Shown in pieces: positions 63,488 to 64,000 of a DNA stretch of 64,000 nt; within the stretch, counting starts at the first letter, position 1, and each line of letters opens with the position of its first letter. The stretch comes from Aquificota bacterium (GTDB taxonomy: Bacteria; Aquificota; Aquificia; Aquificales; Hydrogenothermaceae). The notes beneath the pieces were generated by a model, which had not been told where the DNA came from, did no database searches, and worked only from the letters and a program-made list of their open reading frames with translations. The position numbers and the translations under genes were made by a program. The stretch covers positions 56,652-120,651 of the forward strand of contig JAADDZ010000026.1 in the NCBI GenBank assembly GCA_013153635.1. The letters run 5' to 3'.

Positions 63488-63865
63488 ATGAAAAAAACTT
63501 TACTAAAAACATTTTTAATCTTGATACTCTTTTTTCCTGTATCTGCACAGGAAATTAAATGTATCAGCTCCATAGAAAAATACAAAAGCAAACTAAACTT
63601 TACCGAAAAATTAGGCAAAATAAAATTATCCCAAGAAAAAGGAAATTTTATATTACACACCAAATTTATATCCTATGAACTCTACAACAGAGAAACACTA
63701 AACTTTCTAAAAGAATGTATGTACGAAATCTATACAAAACTTGACTGTAAAGGAGAAAAAGAGCTAAGAAAAGTAACTTTTGAAGAAAAAAGCAAACTCT
63801 TCTCCGACCTCTTCAAACTAAAAACAACAGCCGTGTGTAAATTCACAGTAGCTAATAAAAAATAA
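63488..63865 (+). CDS. Small secreted protein of unknown function
   Basis: A 125-residue protein with a signal peptide (MKKTLLKTFLILILFFPVSA) and a lysine-rich mature part. Four cysteines (in IKCISS, KECMYE, LDCKGE and AVCKF) could form two disulfides in the periplasm. I do not recognise the family. AAGGAGG precedes the ATG. The 108-base gap before it is AT-rich without a clear promoter box. Confidence 0.75.
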   Translation: MKKTLLKTFLILILFFPVSAQEIKCISSIEKYKSKLNFTEKLGKIKLSQEKGNFILHTKFISYELYNRETLNFLKECMYEIYTKLDCKGEKELRKVTFEEKSKLFSDLFKLKTTAVCKFTVANKK

Positions 63866-63898
63866 GAACTAAAAGTTATCTCTTTCCAAAATTTTGGG

Positions 63899-63935
63899 CT
63901 AGTTTTTAGGGTTACTTCACCCTTTCCCAAACTAG
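63899..63935. terminator. Hairpin at the convergent gene ends
   Basis: CTAGTTT (63899-63905) pairs with AAACTAG (63929-63935), and inside it AGGGT pairs with ACCCT. It covers the stop codon of the minus-strand gene. No good T run follows on either strand, so its role as a terminator is uncertain. Confidence 0.35.
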
Positions 63936-64000
63936 CTCTTTGATACTCTTTTGCTCCTTGTCAATGACTATACCAACGAGATAGACCTCTTTGTAATTTA
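63912..64000 (-). CDS. C-terminal end of an unidentified gene cut by the window edge
   Basis: On the minus strand an open frame runs in from the right edge and stops at TAA (63914-63912). The visible 28 residues include YKEVYLVGIVIDKEQKSIKE and end LVWERVK. The pattern of alternating hydrophobic and charged residues looks coding. Too little is present to name the protein. Confidence 0.55.
   Translation of the reverse strand, partial: NYKEVYLVGIVIDKEQKSIKELVWERVK

Overview
The window is one continuous stretch of bacterial core genome, AT-rich (roughly one third G+C by eye) and almost fully coding. I could support 75 protein-coding genes, one of them partial at the right edge, plus one candidate small RNA. 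No gap without a gene exceeds about 250 bases. I found no rRNA, tRNA, transposase, integrase, prophage gene or CRISPR array. The organism looks like a motile, Gram-negative, thermophilic bacterium of the Aquificota, most likely Hydrogenothermaceae (Sulfurihydrogenibium-like). The evidence is very low GC, LolA plus flagellar L- and P-rings (outer membrane), a FabL-type enoyl reductase, and genes scattered in small unrelated operons. This placement is inference, not a database result.

Layout. 0.2-8.6 kb: division and cell-wall cluster (murD-ftsW-murG-murB-ddl-ftsQ-ftsA-ftsZ, without murC), running into phospholipid genes pgsA-plsY and then gltX. 11.1-11.3 kb: a GC-rich, C-tract-rich spacer that looks like a small RNA with its own promoter and terminator. 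11.3-19.5 kb: pyrE, asd, a periplasmic cyclophilin, endonuclease V, recN, fabL, then a minus-strand operon aroK-acpS-fliA and an unknown gene. 19.5-25.5 kb: tadA, then a plus-strand run ygfZ-folP-cdaA-cdaR-ybbN-like-lolA and small genes. 25.4-33 kb: minus-strand housekeeping genes (truB, folC, purQ, purS, HAD phosphatase, typA, methyltransferase, der). 33-42 kb: murJ, def, an ACT protein with gcvH, yggS, nfeD, aroD, an M20 amidohydrolase and an MFS transporter. 42-48.2 kb: minus-strand chemotaxis operon cheZ-cheA-cheW-cheV-cheY-mcp. 48.2-62.3 kb: divergent flagellar operon mcp-pilZ-fliG-fliM-fliN-flgF-flgG-flgA-flgH-flgI-flgJ-flhA-flhF-flhG-fliA. 62.4-64 kb: a porin, a small periplasmic protein and the end of a convergent gene.

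How it fits together. The strongest unusual theme is control of motility. There are two different sigma-28 genes. The first (17.2-17.9 kb) has a ribosome-binding site buried in a perfect 8-bp hairpin and a sigma-54-like site just upstream; it overlaps an unknown helical protein gene. The second lies at the end of the flagellar operon, whose first gene is preceded by a near-perfect sigma-28 promoter. This suggests a two-step sigma relay with a positive loop. Separately, murG has no ATG, GTG or TTG in its possible start interval and must use ATT or ATC, unless there is a base error. The C-rich candidate RNA could pair with the GGGGG ribosome-binding sites of cheZ, mcp and gcvH.
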